Source of the DNA: Acidimicrobiia bacterium
GTDB lineage: Bacteria > Actinomycetota > Acidimicrobiia > Spongiisociales > ZC4RG35
Reading direction: 5' to 3'
NCBI GenBank assembly: GCA_012270885.1
Contig: JAAXHN010000009.1
Span: 1 to 48,570 of the forward strand
Length of the DNA stretch: 48,570 nucleotides
The position numbers and the translations under genes are program-made. The stretch's first letter is position 1, and each line of letters begins with the position of its first letter. The notes beneath the pieces were generated by a model, which was not told the origin of the DNA, did no database searches, and saw only the letters and a list, made by a program, of their open reading frames with translations. This document shows, piece by piece, positions 38,690 through 48,349 of this stretch.

Positions 38690-39538
38690 TCAGGCAGATA
38701 ACTCCGCCTCCACGCCCAGCCGACCGTGCTCGGAATACGCGCCCAAGGTCCATCGGCCTTCCCCGGCCTGCTCGTCGGGCCCCCCGCGCAGGTGCAGGGT
38801 GTCGCCGCAGAGGAACGGCGAGCGTGCCCGGAAGGAGAAGCGCGCCGGTCCGATCACGCCGTTGCGCCGCCCCAGGTCCGCCAGCAGCATGGCGGTGAGC
38901 GGGCCGTGCACCACCAGGCCCGGGTATCCCTCCACCCCGGTGGTGTATGAGTGGTCGTAGTGGATGCGGTGGGAGTTGTTGGTGAGGGCCGAGAACCGGA
39001 ACAGGAGCACCGGATCGGTGGTGACGTCCTGGTTCCAGGGTCTCCGGGGCGGCCCGGGGCTGGAGGGGGGATCTTCGGGACCCGAAGGCGCGGCGTCGGT
39101 GTAGATCAGGTTCTGCGACTCGGTGAGGGCCGGTCCCCTCTCTCCCCAGATCCGGTATTCCACCGTCACCAACACAAAAGGTCCGCTCCGGCCTACCTTG
39201 CGAACCACGCTCTTCACGGTTCCCCTTTGGCGGGCCTTCTCTCCCACCAGCAGCGGACGGTGGAAGACGGTGGTCCCGCCCGCGAACATCCTTCTTCTCT
39301 GCGGGACGGGGGGAAGGAACCCTCCCCGGCGGGGATGACCGTCCTCTCCGGTCTCGGATCGCCGGGCCGAAGGGAGGAAGTACAGCCAGTGCCACATGGG
39401 GGGAAGGGGGTCTCCCACCTCCGCGGCCGGAGCAGGTAAATCGAAAAGAGCGGAGAGGGCGGCGACCGGCCATGGGTCGAGACGCTGATGGCGGGTCTCG
39501 GAGTTTCCCACCCAACCGGTCAGATTCAGAGAGTTCAT
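38690..39538 (-). CDS. MaoC-like/FAS1-type dehydratase (mesaconyl-C4-CoA hydratase family-like)
   Basis: PMWHWLYFLP, GHPRRGGFLPPVPQRRRMFAGG, GYPGLVVHGPLTAMLLADL. Confidence 0.82.
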   Translation of the reverse strand: MNSLNLTGWVGNSETRHQRLDPWPVAALSALFDLPAPAAEVGDPLPPMWHWLYFLPSARRSETGEDGHPRRGGFLPPVPQRRRMFAGGTTVFHRPLLVGEKARQRGTVKSVVRKVGRSGPFVLVTVEYRIWGERGPALTESQNLIYTDAAPSGPEDPPSSPGPPRRPWNQDVTTDPVLLFRFSALTNNSHRIHYDHSYTTGVEGYPGLVVHGPLTAMLLADLGRRNGVIGPARFSFRARSPFLCGDTLHLRGGPDEQAGEGRWTLGAYSEHGRLGVEAELSA

Positions 39539-40350
39539 GTGGCGGTTTTCGTTCGGCGGGCCTGCAGTTGCAGTCGCACAAAGGGTACGACAAAGACATC
39601 GTCACCGGCCCGTGTCAGGTCGGCCACCTTCTCCGACACCTCGGCGACCAGGTCCTCGAACACCGGAGGAGGCAGCCTCGGTCGGTACCCGGTGAGGGTC
39701 TGGGTGCGCAGCCAGCCCGTCAGCCTGGTGCGGGAAAACGAGCGGGGCTGGGTCTCAGTCCGCAGTTCCTCGGCGCCGCCGAAGGGCGAGCGGGCCAGTA
39801 TCTCCCGGTAACGGCGGGGGGAGGGCCACGGGTGATGCGGGAGGCGACCCTGTAGGTATTTGTGGTAGGGCGGGCGCTCTGCAACCGAGAAGATGATCCT
39901 CCGGATCTCCTCGATGTTGGTCTCTCCGGCAAAGCTGGCCACCAGCCTGCCGCTCGGGACCAGGGCGTGATAAATCCTCTCCAGCACCAGGGGGTGTTCG
40001 GGGATGGGGATCCAGTGCAGGCAGGCGATCGAGACCACGGCCGCGAAGCGCTTCTCCCATCCGAGGTCCTGGATCCTGCGCACCTCGAACCGGAGTCGGG
40101 GGCTCTCATACCGGCGGGCCTGTTCGACCTGGCTGGGCGAGGCGTCGATCCCGATCACCTCGGCTCGGGGGTAATGGTCCGCCAGGGCGGCGGTCAGATC
40201 TCCGGCGCCGCACCCCACGTCCAACAGGGAGTCGCCGGCGCCAAGGCCGAGTTTCCACACCACCGGTGGGTCGAAGGCCCGGTGGTGAGCGGTGTTCTCC
40301 CGGTACTCCGAACCGCGCCAGGCATCTGCCGCCCCTCGCACCAGGGTCAT
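39535..40350 (-). CDS. Class I SAM-dependent methyltransferase (trans-aconitate methyltransferase-like)
   Basis: LLDVGCGAGDLTAALADHYPRAEVIGIDASPSQVEQA; start at ATG 40350; overlaps the downstream gene by 4 bp. Confidence 0.85.
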   Translation of the reverse strand: MTLVRGAADAWRGSEYRENTAHHRAFDPPVVWKLGLGAGDSLLDVGCGAGDLTAALADHYPRAEVIGIDASPSQVEQARRYESPRLRFEVRRIQDLGWEKRFAAVVSIACLHWIPIPEHPLVLERIYHALVPSGRLVASFAGETNIEEIRRIIFSVAERPPYHKYLQGRLPHHPWPSPRRYREILARSPFGGAEELRTETQPRSFSRTRLTGWLRTQTLTGYRPRLPPPVFEDLVAEVSEKVADLTRAGDDVFVVPFVRLQLQARRTKTAT

Positions 40351-40562
40351 GGTCCCACTTCCTCTCCCTCTCCCCGGGAGAGGTGGATCACGACCACCAG
40401 ACAGACTCTCTTTGCCACGGTCAAGCCGCTCCCACACTTTAGTTGATCCGCGCCGGGCCGGCTCTCGGACGGATGGTGACAACTGTTCCCGGCGCACCTG
40501 GCCGGTCAGGCAAGGTTCGGGATCGGTAAAGTGATTGGCAGTATCAGAGCCAAGAGTCCCGC

Positions 40563-42194
40563 ATGACCGAGCACCAGCCAGAGACAACTTCCGGAATACC
40601 TCTCAAGCTCCTGTACGGGCCGGATGACGTGCCCACCGACATCTGGGAGGCCCTCGCCACCCCGCCCGGGAGAGCGCCCTATCTGCGGGGCGCCTATCCG
40701 CGCATGTACCGGGACCGGCCGTGGAGGATCTTCCAGCTCTCGGGATACGGTAACCCCGAGGACATGAACGAGCGGCTCAAATTCCTCTTGTTCGAGGCGG
40801 GGGAGACGGGGATCATTATCAAGCACGACCGGATGACCGACGACCATCTCTACGACGTCGACCACCCCGAGATCGTGGAACGCCGGGAGGACGTGGGCCT
40901 GACCGGCACGGTCACGGTTGGCTTGCGGGACTACGAGACCATCCTCTCCGACCTGCCTCTCGAGTCCATCTACGCCAAGCCGGGAGGGGGAGTCCCCCAG
41001 TCCGCGGTGTACACCCTTCCCTCCTACTGGTCGGTGGCCAGCCGCCGGGGGATACCGCTCGAGAAGCTGGCTGGCACCGGGCAGAGCGACTTCTTCCTTA
41101 CCTACCTGGGGTGCCCCACCAAGGAGCAGATCCCGCCCGAGGCGGCGATCCGGTTCAATCTGGATCTGATCGAGTGGTGCTCGGAGCGAATGCCCCGCTG
41201 GGTACCGGTCTCCATCGCCGGTTACAACGCAGCCGACAGCGGACTCTCCGCTCACCAGGAACTAGGAGCTGTGATGGCCAACGCCGTCCAGTACCTGGAC
41301 ATGATCGCCGCCCGGGGGAAGGTGGACGTGGAGCGGCTGGCCCACCGGATCGGAGGGGTGAACTTCCGGGTCTCGATGGAGGTCTTCGAGGACGCCGCAA
41401 AGCTGCGGGCGGCCCGCAAGATGTGGTCGGACCTGCTGGGAGAGCGTTACGGGATCACCGACGAGAAGGCCCGGCAGATGAGGATCCACGTGGTGACCGC
41501 CGGGAGCGCCATGACCTACCAGGAGCCATTCAACAACATCGTGCGGGGGACCTTGATGGCGCTGTTCTCGGTCCTGGGAGGCACCCAGTCGCTGGGAGTC
41601 TCCGGCTACGACGAGGCGATGTCCATCCCGTCCGATCACGCCCATCTGATGTCCATCCGCATCCAGCAGATTCTCCAGAACGAGATAAACCTGCGGGAGA
41701 TCGCCGATCCCTTGGGCGGGAGTTACTACGTCGAGTCGCTCACGGGAGAACTGGAACAGAGGGGTTGGGAGTTTTTCCGCCAGATCCAGGACCGCGGGGG
41801 CTTTCTGGCCGTGCTGGACGACGGGTTCCTCCTGGAATGCGCCGAGGAGAACAACCAACAGATCGCGGCGGGATTGGAGTCGGGCGAACGGGCGATCGTG
41901 GGAGTCAACACCCACACCATCGACGATCCCATCATGGAGGTCGAAGCCTTCGAGGGGCGCTCGGGCGCCGAGACCTGGGAGATGGCGATGGAGCGCCTTT
42001 CTGATCTGCGTCGCACCCGTCACCGCCGGGGCGCCGTGGAAGCCCTGCGTCACCTGGAGGAGGTGTGCCGGAACGACTCGATCAACGCCATCCCCGCCTT
42101 CATGGAGGCGGTGAGCGCCGATGCATCCATAGGGGAGATCGGGGACGTGCTGCGGGAGACCTTTGGAGACTGGCAGGTCCCGATCGGTGTCTGA
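40563..42194 (+). CDS. Adenosylcobalamin-dependent acyl-CoA mutase, large (catalytic) subunit, atypical
   Basis: APYLRGAYPRMYRDRPWRIFQLSGYG, SIAGYNAADSGLSAHQELGAVMANAVQYLD, AGSAMTYQEPFNNIVRGTLMALFSVLGGTQSLGVSGYDEAMSIPSDHAHLMSIRIQQILQNE, DPLGGSYYVESLT. Confidence 0.9.
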   Translation: MTEHQPETTSGIPLKLLYGPDDVPTDIWEALATPPGRAPYLRGAYPRMYRDRPWRIFQLSGYGNPEDMNERLKFLLFEAGETGIIIKHDRMTDDHLYDVDHPEIVERREDVGLTGTVTVGLRDYETILSDLPLESIYAKPGGGVPQSAVYTLPSYWSVASRRGIPLEKLAGTGQSDFFLTYLGCPTKEQIPPEAAIRFNLDLIEWCSERMPRWVPVSIAGYNAADSGLSAHQELGAVMANAVQYLDMIAARGKVDVERLAHRIGGVNFRVSMEVFEDAAKLRAARKMWSDLLGERYGITDEKARQMRIHVVTAGSAMTYQEPFNNIVRGTLMALFSVLGGTQSLGVSGYDEAMSIPSDHAHLMSIRIQQILQNEINLREIADPLGGSYYVESLTGELEQRGWEFFRQIQDRGGFLAVLDDGFLLECAEENNQQIAAGLESGERAIVGVNTHTIDDPIMEVEAFEGRSGAETWEMAMERLSDLRRTRHRRGAVEALRHLEEVCRNDSINAIPAFMEAVSADASIGEIGDVLRETFGDWQVPIGV

Positions 42195-42612
42195 GCCCGG
42201 ATCGAGCCCTCTCCCCCCGGCGCGGGTGCTGGTCGCCAAGAGCAGCCTGGACGGCCACTGGCGGGGAGTGGCGGTGGTGGCCCGGGCCCTCCGCGAGGCG
42301 GGATTCGAGGTGATCCTGGGAGGGATGCTCCGTCCCAGCGAGATGGCGAGCGTGGCCGCCGCCGAGGACGTGGACCTGGTGGGCATCAATGTCGGCGGCC
42401 GGGTGGAGGTGGTGGAGAGAGCGCTGGACGAGATGGAGGCGGCGGGATTGGGCGACGTCCCGGTGTTCGTGGGGGGGACCGTGCCTCCCCAGGCCATTCC
42501 CCGGCTGACCGACCGGGGGGTGGGGGTGTTCCCCCCGGGGAGTTCCCTCTCGGCGATCGTGGAGGAGGCCCGCCGGCTCACCGGCCGAGCTTTCCCCGCT
42601 CAGAGGCTTTAG
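42187..42612 (+). CDS. Cobalamin-binding (B12-binding) small subunit of the acyl-CoA mutase
   Basis: VLVAKSSLDGHWRGVAVVARALREAGFEVILGGMLRPSE (DxHxxG = DGHWRG); VFVGGTVP; GTG start overlapping the stop of the large subunit. Confidence 0.9.
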   Translation: MSEPGSSPLPPARVLVAKSSLDGHWRGVAVVARALREAGFEVILGGMLRPSEMASVAAAEDVDLVGINVGGRVEVVERALDEMEAAGLGDVPVFVGGTVPPQAIPRLTDRGVGVFPPGSSLSAIVEEARRLTGRAFPAQRL

Positions 42613-42673
42613 GGGTGCTCCGCACTGGTAACTTTAAGCCCGTATTCTCGACGAGCACACAGGAGATACCCCA

Positions 42674-44407
42674 ATGGTGATGACCCCTAGCGAGGCTTTG
42701 GTAGAGACCCTCCGAGTGGAGAGAGTGACCGAGATCCCTGGGATTGTCGGATCGGCTTTCATGGATGCACTTGACCTTCTCCCCGCAGCCGGCATCCGGT
42801 TCGTGCCGGTCCGTCACGAACAGAACGCCGCCCACATGGCCGACACCTACGCCCGGACGACCGGCCGGCCCTCAGTTTGCACCGCCCAGAACGGGCCGGG
42901 GATCACCAACATGGTCACCGGCATCGCCGCCGCCTATCACGCCCACTCCCCGGTGGTGATCCTCACCCCTTCGGCAACTTCGGGCTCGGTGGGACTGGAC
43001 GGATTCCAGGAAGTGGAACAGCTCTCCATATTTCGCTCCATCACCAAATTCCAACTCCAGGTTCCCCGCCCCGATCGCATGGCCGAATCGATACGGACCG
43101 CCTTCCGGATGGCCATGGCCCACCTCGGACCCGTCCAGGTGGACATCCCCCGCGACTTCTTCTATGGCGAGTCCCACGAAGACATCCTCGAGCCGAATCA
43201 GTACCGCTCCGAAGAGCGGGGTGCGGGCGATCCCGCCCTGTTAGACCGGGCTGCCGCCATCCTGTCGGAAGCCCGCAACCCGGTGATCGTGGCCGGGTAC
43301 GGAGCCGTGCTGTCGGGCGCCTACCAAGAGACGGCCCGGCTGGCCGAGCAACTCGGCGCGCCGGTGGCCGCTTCCTATCTCCACAACGACGCCTTCCCCT
43401 ACACCCACCCTCTCTCGGTGGGTCCCCTGGGCTACATGGGATCGAAGGCGGCCATGGAGCTTCTGTCCGAGGCCGATGTGGTGCTGATGCTGGGCTGTCG
43501 GATCAACGTGTTCGGCACGGTCCCCCAGTACGGTCTCGACTTCTATCCCCAATCGGCGAAGGTGGTGCAGATCGACATAGATCCCGAGCAGCTTGGCCGT
43601 TCCAAGCCCATCGAGTTGGGGATAATCGGCGACGCCCGCCAGGCCGCCGAGGCGATCTCGGCCCGTCTGGCCGCAGGCGGCGAACGCCCGGTGAACGGGG
43701 CGCGGCTGGACCACATCGCCGACGCCAAGGCCCGCTGGGAGAAGGAACTGTCGGCCCGCTCGGCTTCCGACTCGGCTCCCATCAGCCCTCGCCGGGCTCT
43801 CAGCGAATTGGCGGCCCAACTCACCGACGACACCTTCGTCACCACCGACATCGGCAACATCTGCTCGGTCTCCAACGGCTACCTTCGCTTCACCAAGCCC
43901 CGCCGGTTCATGGCCGCCATGGGCTTCGGGAACTGCGGGTTCGCCTATCCGGGGGCGTTGGGGGCCAAACTGGCCTCGCCGGGGTCGCCCGTGGTTGCAA
44001 TAGTCGGTGACGGCGCATGGGGGATGAGTCTCGCCGAGGTAATGACCGCGGTGGAGGAGGACCTGCCGGTGACTGCGGTGGTCTTCAACAACCAGCAGTG
44101 GGGAGCGGAGAAGCGCAACCAGATCGACTTCTACGACGACCGCTACGTGGGCACCAACATCGGACACGACCTGGGAGGATTCAATTTCGCCGAGATCGCC
44201 ACTGCCATGGGCGGGCGGGGGATCAGGGTGACCGACCCGGCCGACCTGAAGGACGCCTTCGGGGAGTCGATCGACCCCGAGGTGGCCACAGTGGTGGAGG
44301 TGATGGTCGACCCCGAGGAATTGGCCGAGCCCTTCCGCCGCGACGCCCTTCAGCAGCCCATCCGGCACCTGGACCGCTATCGGCATCTAGCCGCTGACAC
44401 AACCTAG
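42674..44407 (+). CDS. xsc: Thiamine-diphosphate enzyme, sulfoacetaldehyde acetyltransferase-like
   Basis: AQNGPGITNMVTGIAAAYHAHSPVVILTP, GFQEVEQL, GDGAWGMSLAEVMTAVEEDLPVTAVVFNNQQWGAEKRNQIDFYDDRYVGTN, FRRDALQQPIR are Xsc-like. Confidence 0.8.
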   Translation: MVMTPSEALVETLRVERVTEIPGIVGSAFMDALDLLPAAGIRFVPVRHEQNAAHMADTYARTTGRPSVCTAQNGPGITNMVTGIAAAYHAHSPVVILTPSATSGSVGLDGFQEVEQLSIFRSITKFQLQVPRPDRMAESIRTAFRMAMAHLGPVQVDIPRDFFYGESHEDILEPNQYRSEERGAGDPALLDRAAAILSEARNPVIVAGYGAVLSGAYQETARLAEQLGAPVAASYLHNDAFPYTHPLSVGPLGYMGSKAAMELLSEADVVLMLGCRINVFGTVPQYGLDFYPQSAKVVQIDIDPEQLGRSKPIELGIIGDARQAAEAISARLAAGGERPVNGARLDHIADAKARWEKELSARSASDSAPISPRRALSELAAQLTDDTFVTTDIGNICSVSNGYLRFTKPRRFMAAMGFGNCGFAYPGALGAKLASPGSPVVAIVGDGAWGMSLAEVMTAVEEDLPVTAVVFNNQQWGAEKRNQIDFYDDRYVGTNIGHDLGGFNFAEIATAMGGRGIRVTDPADLKDAFGESIDPEVATVVEVMVDPEELAEPFRRDALQQPIRHLDRYRHLAADTT

Positions 44408-44425
44408 CAACGAGGAGAGGTTTCT

Positions 44426-45766
44426 ATGACCACCACTCTCACCACCAGCGCCCTGGCGCACACCGTCCTGCACTTCACTCCGGGGAAGCTGTTGCGGAGC
44501 GGCGCGGCGCCGATCTTCGTACGCGGGGAGGGCATCCGCATCTGGGACCAGGAGGGGAACTCCTACATCGACGGACTGGCCGGATTGTTCTCGGTCCAGA
44601 TCGGCCACGGCCGGGCTGACATCGCCGCCGCAGCCGGCGAGCAGATGAAGACCCTCGCCTACATGCCGTCGTGGTCGGCCACCACGCCGGCCACTATCGA
44701 GGCGTCTAATCTGATCGCCTCCCTCGCCCCTGGCGATCTGGATGTGGTGTTCCTGGTCTCCTCGGGGTCGGAAGCGGTGGAGTCGGCCATCAAATTCTCC
44801 CGCCAGTATCACTCGGCCCGCAACGAGCCACAGAGGGTGAAGGTGATCAGTCGCAACCTGGCCTATCACGGGACCACCATGGGGGCGCTGTCCGCCACCG
44901 GCCTCACCGGCATCCGGGAGGCCTACGGCCCGCTGCTGTACGGGTTCCGCAAGGTCCCCAACACGCTGGGGTTTGACGACGGGATGGAAGCGGCCGCCCG
45001 CGTGGAGGAGGCAATCGTGGAGGAGGGCCCCGAGTCGGTGGCCATGGTGTTGGCCGAGCCGGTGCAGAACGGTGGAGGCTCGATCGTACCCCCCGCCGGC
45101 TACTGGCAGGAACTGCGCCGCATCTGTGACCGCTACGGCGTGCTATTGTGCGCGGACGAGGTCATCAACGGGTTCGGACGCCTGGGAGAGTGGTTCGGGT
45201 CGGACGTGATGGGAGTGGTCCCTGACCTCCTTACCTTCGCCAAGGGCGCCACTTCATCTTACGCGCCGATCGGAGGGCTGTTGGTCCGCCAACCTGTCTT
45301 CGATGAACTGCTGGACTCCCACATCGGCATGTTCAACCACGGGGCCACCTGGGGAGGACATCCGGTGGTGGCCGCCACCTCAATCGCCAATCTCACCGCT
45401 CTCCGCGACGAGGACGCGGTGGGCAACGTGCGCGGCCTGGCCGGGCACTTCCGGGAGCAACTCGACCGGATGGCCGCCGGGCACCGTATGGTAAGCGAAG
45501 TGCGGGGCATGGGGTTCTTCTACGCAGTGGAACTGACCGCCGACCGGGAGACCGGGCGGCGCCTGACCCCCGAACAGGAGGCGGTGCTGTTGAAGGAGAC
45601 GCTCCCTCCCATCATGATGGAGGAGGGCCTCTACACCCGCGCCGACGACCGCGGGGAACCGAAGATTCTCCTGTGCCCGCCTCTGATCTCCACCCGCTCG
45701 GACATCGACGAGATGGTCTCGATGGTCGACCGGACCCTGGACCGGGCCGGCGCCATGGAGTGGTGA
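44426..45766 (+). CDS. Class III aminotransferase (taurine:pyruvate / omega-amino acid transaminase-like)
   Basis: GLFSVQIGHGRADIA, SSGSEAVESAIKFSRQYH, SRNLAYHGTTMGALSATG, LLCADEVINGFGRLGEWFGSD, FAKGATSSYAPIGG. Confidence 0.9.
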   Translation: MTTTLTTSALAHTVLHFTPGKLLRSGAAPIFVRGEGIRIWDQEGNSYIDGLAGLFSVQIGHGRADIAAAAGEQMKTLAYMPSWSATTPATIEASNLIASLAPGDLDVVFLVSSGSEAVESAIKFSRQYHSARNEPQRVKVISRNLAYHGTTMGALSATGLTGIREAYGPLLYGFRKVPNTLGFDDGMEAAARVEEAIVEEGPESVAMVLAEPVQNGGGSIVPPAGYWQELRRICDRYGVLLCADEVINGFGRLGEWFGSDVMGVVPDLLTFAKGATSSYAPIGGLLVRQPVFDELLDSHIGMFNHGATWGGHPVVAATSIANLTALRDEDAVGNVRGLAGHFREQLDRMAAGHRMVSEVRGMGFFYAVELTADRETGRRLTPEQEAVLLKETLPPIMMEEGLYTRADDRGEPKILLCPPLISTRSDIDEMVSMVDRTLDRAGAMEW

Positions 45767-45827
45767 GATCCGCGGATCCGACAATCGCCACGCAAACGCA
45801 CGCCTTCAGTTATAGGGAGCCGTCCAC

Positions 45828-47378
45828 ATGAGCATCAGCAACATCGCCGGGGTCGTCCGGCACCACGCCGCCGCACAGCCCGACAAGACCGCGCTGGTCT
45901 ACGGAACCGAAGAGGTCACTTTCGCCGAACTCGACGCACGCTCGAGCCGGACCGCCAACGCCATGGCGGCGGCCGGGGTGGGACACGGGGACCATGTCGG
46001 GTTCCTGGACAAGAACTGCATGGAGTTCTTCGACTTCCTGTTCGGCGCGGCCAAGCTGGGGGCCGTTCACGCCGGCATCAACTGGCGGCTGACGCCCCGA
46101 GAGATCACCGGCGTGGTGAACGACGCCGAGATCAAGCTGTTGATCGTGGGAGAGGAGTACGTACCCATCCTCGACGAGATAGCCGGTGACCTGAAAACGG
46201 TGGAGAAGATTCTGGTTGTGGGCGGCCACAGGAGCCACCAGTCCTTCGAGAAATGGCGCGACAGCCACCCCGACACCGATCCGGGAGGAGGAGCCGAAGG
46301 GGACGACACGGTGTTCCTGCTGTACTCCTCGGGCACCACCGGATTCCCCAAAGGCGTGATGATCCCCAACGACGCCTTCATGGAGCTGAAGAAGATGTGC
46401 TCGCCGATGTGGGGCTTCGACGGCGACTCGGTGAACCTGGTCAACCTCCCCATGTTCCACATCGGCGGGGTCGGTTGGTCGTGTCTGGGTTTGTACAACG
46501 GCAACACCTCGATCGTCGCCCGGGACAACATCCCGCAGTTGCTGGTGGACCTGACCGTCGACCATCAGGTCTCGAACGCCTTCCTGGTGCCGGTGCTGTT
46601 GCAGTTCATGCTGACCGTCCCGGGAGTGGAAGACGCCGACTTCTCGGCGCTCCGGACCATCGTCTACGGCGGCTCGCCCATCTCCGAAGAGGTGCTCAAC
46701 CAGTCCATCGAGGTGCTGGGCTGTGAGTTCGCGGGTGCCTACGGGCTCACGGAGTCCTGCAACGGCGTGACCACGCTCTTTCCCGACGAGCACGATCCCG
46801 GCGGCCCATATGCCTACCGGATGCTGTCGGTGGGCCGTCCCCATCCCAACGTGGAACTCAAGATCGTTGACCCGGTCTCGACCGAGGAACTGGGAACCGA
46901 CGACGTTGGCGAGATCTGGTTGCGCTCTCCCCAGTTGATGAGCGGCTACTGGAAGAACCCGCAGGCCACCGCCGAGACGGTCAATGCCGAGGGTTGGATG
47001 CGCACTGGAGACGCGGGATCGGTGGACGCCGACGGGTTCGTGTACATCCGGGACCGGATCAAGGACATGATCATCTCGGGCGGGGAGAACATCTACCCCG
47101 CCGAGGTTGAGAACGCCCTGATGGAGCATCCGGGGGTGGCCGACGTGGCCGTGATCGGCGTGCCCAGCGAGAGGTGGGGCGAGACGCCCCGGGCGGTGAT
47201 CGTCGCAGCCGGCGACGAGGCGCCCACCGAAGCCGAGATCATCGAGTTCTGCCGGAGCCGGATCGCCCACTACAAGTGTCCCACCTCGGTGGGGACCATC
47301 GACGCCATTCCCCGCAACCCGTCTGGAAAGATCCTCAAGGGCGACCTGCGGGACATGTACCTGGCGTCCCAGGGTTAG
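45828..47378 (+). CDS. AMP-forming acyl-CoA synthetase
   Basis: VFLLYSSGTTGFPKGVMIPN, GAYGLTESC, GWMRTGDAGSVDADGFVYIRDRIKDMIISGGENIYPAEVEN, PRNPSGKILK. Confidence 0.95.
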   Translation: MSISNIAGVVRHHAAAQPDKTALVYGTEEVTFAELDARSSRTANAMAAAGVGHGDHVGFLDKNCMEFFDFLFGAAKLGAVHAGINWRLTPREITGVVNDAEIKLLIVGEEYVPILDEIAGDLKTVEKILVVGGHRSHQSFEKWRDSHPDTDPGGGAEGDDTVFLLYSSGTTGFPKGVMIPNDAFMELKKMCSPMWGFDGDSVNLVNLPMFHIGGVGWSCLGLYNGNTSIVARDNIPQLLVDLTVDHQVSNAFLVPVLLQFMLTVPGVEDADFSALRTIVYGGSPISEEVLNQSIEVLGCEFAGAYGLTESCNGVTTLFPDEHDPGGPYAYRMLSVGRPHPNVELKIVDPVSTEELGTDDVGEIWLRSPQLMSGYWKNPQATAETVNAEGWMRTGDAGSVDADGFVYIRDRIKDMIISGGENIYPAEVENALMEHPGVADVAVIGVPSERWGETPRAVIVAAGDEAPTEAEIIEFCRSRIAHYKCPTSVGTIDAIPRNPSGKILKGDLRDMYLASQG

Positions 47379-47390
47379 GAAGGAGGCGCC

Positions 47391-48308
47391 ATGCACATAG
47401 GGGCGGTATTCCCTCAAATCGAGATCGGCTCCGACCGGGCCGCGGTCCGCGCCTGGACGGAGACCGCCGAAGGGCTGGGTTTCGACTCGATCCTCGTCTA
47501 CGAACACGTCCTGGGGGCGGACCCCTCCCGCCACGTTCTCACCGGCCCCTACACCCACACCGACGGCTTTCACGAGCCGTTCGTCCTGTTCGGGTACATG
47601 GCCGGGATAACCTCGCGGATAGAACTGTGGCTGGGAGTGCTGGTGCTGCCCCAGCGACAGACCGCCCTTGTGGCCAAGCAGGCCGCCACCCTGGACCTCC
47701 TGTCCGGCGAGCGGTTCACCCTGGGGGTGGGGGTGGGCTGGAACCAGGTCGAGTTCCAGGCCCTCGGCCAGGACTTCCGCACCCGCGGACGGCGGTTCGA
47801 GGAGCAGGTCCAGTTGCTCAACCGACTCTGGGCCCAGGAACTGGTCGACTTCGACGGCGAGTTCGACACGGTGGAGGGAGCGGGGATCAACCATCTGCCC
47901 AACCGGCGCATCCCGCTCTGGATCGGCGGCTGGGCCGACCCGGTGATGAAGCGGATCGGCTGGTGGGCCGACGGCTGGCTGGCCTCGGCCGGGTCCCTCA
48001 AGACCGCCCACCTGCCCGACCGGACCGGCAACACCGAAGGGCTTCGCAACCGGTTCAAACTGGTGGAGGAAGCCGCCCGCGAGAAGGGACGGGACCCCGC
48101 AGAGATCGGCTTGGGGATGCTGGTAGGCGAGGTTGGGTTCACCGGAAGGGTGGGATGGGATCCCGCCGAGTACGCCGAACGCACCCGGGTGTGGGGGACT
48201 GCCGGGGTCACCCATGCCTTTGTGGGAACGATGGGATATGACTTCACGGTCGACCAGCATCTTTCGGCCATGGAGGACTTCATGGCGGCCTACCGGAACG
48301 GCGGGTGA
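47391..48308 (+). CDS. LLM class (F420-type) oxidoreductase
   Basis: AEGLGFDSILVYEHVLG, LVAKQAATLDLLSGERFTLGVGVGWNQVEFQALGQDFRTRGRRFEEQV, PLWIGGW. Confidence 0.92.
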   Translation: MHIGAVFPQIEIGSDRAAVRAWTETAEGLGFDSILVYEHVLGADPSRHVLTGPYTHTDGFHEPFVLFGYMAGITSRIELWLGVLVLPQRQTALVAKQAATLDLLSGERFTLGVGVGWNQVEFQALGQDFRTRGRRFEEQVQLLNRLWAQELVDFDGEFDTVEGAGINHLPNRRIPLWIGGWADPVMKRIGWWADGWLASAGSLKTAHLPDRTGNTEGLRNRFKLVEEAAREKGRDPAEIGLGMLVGEVGFTGRVGWDPAEYAERTRVWGTAGVTHAFVGTMGYDFTVDQHLSAMEDFMAAYRNGG

Positions 48309-48349
48309 TTTCGCCTGCCGGGAGCCAACCGGGTTAGATTGGAGAACCG

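Noticed and set aside
40351-40562. Cobalamin riboswitch upstream of the mutase
   Set aside because: No recognisable B12 box; only a CCTCTCCC/GGGAGAGG hairpin without a U-tract was seen.
40563-42612. Annotating as methylmalonyl-CoA mutase
   Set aside because: The family is clear, but key substrate and catalytic positions differ, so a specific substrate assignment is unsupported.
45810-48260. 816-aa minus-strand ORF antisense to the CoA ligase and LLM genes
   Set aside because: Antisense to two strongly supported genes with no recognisable domain.
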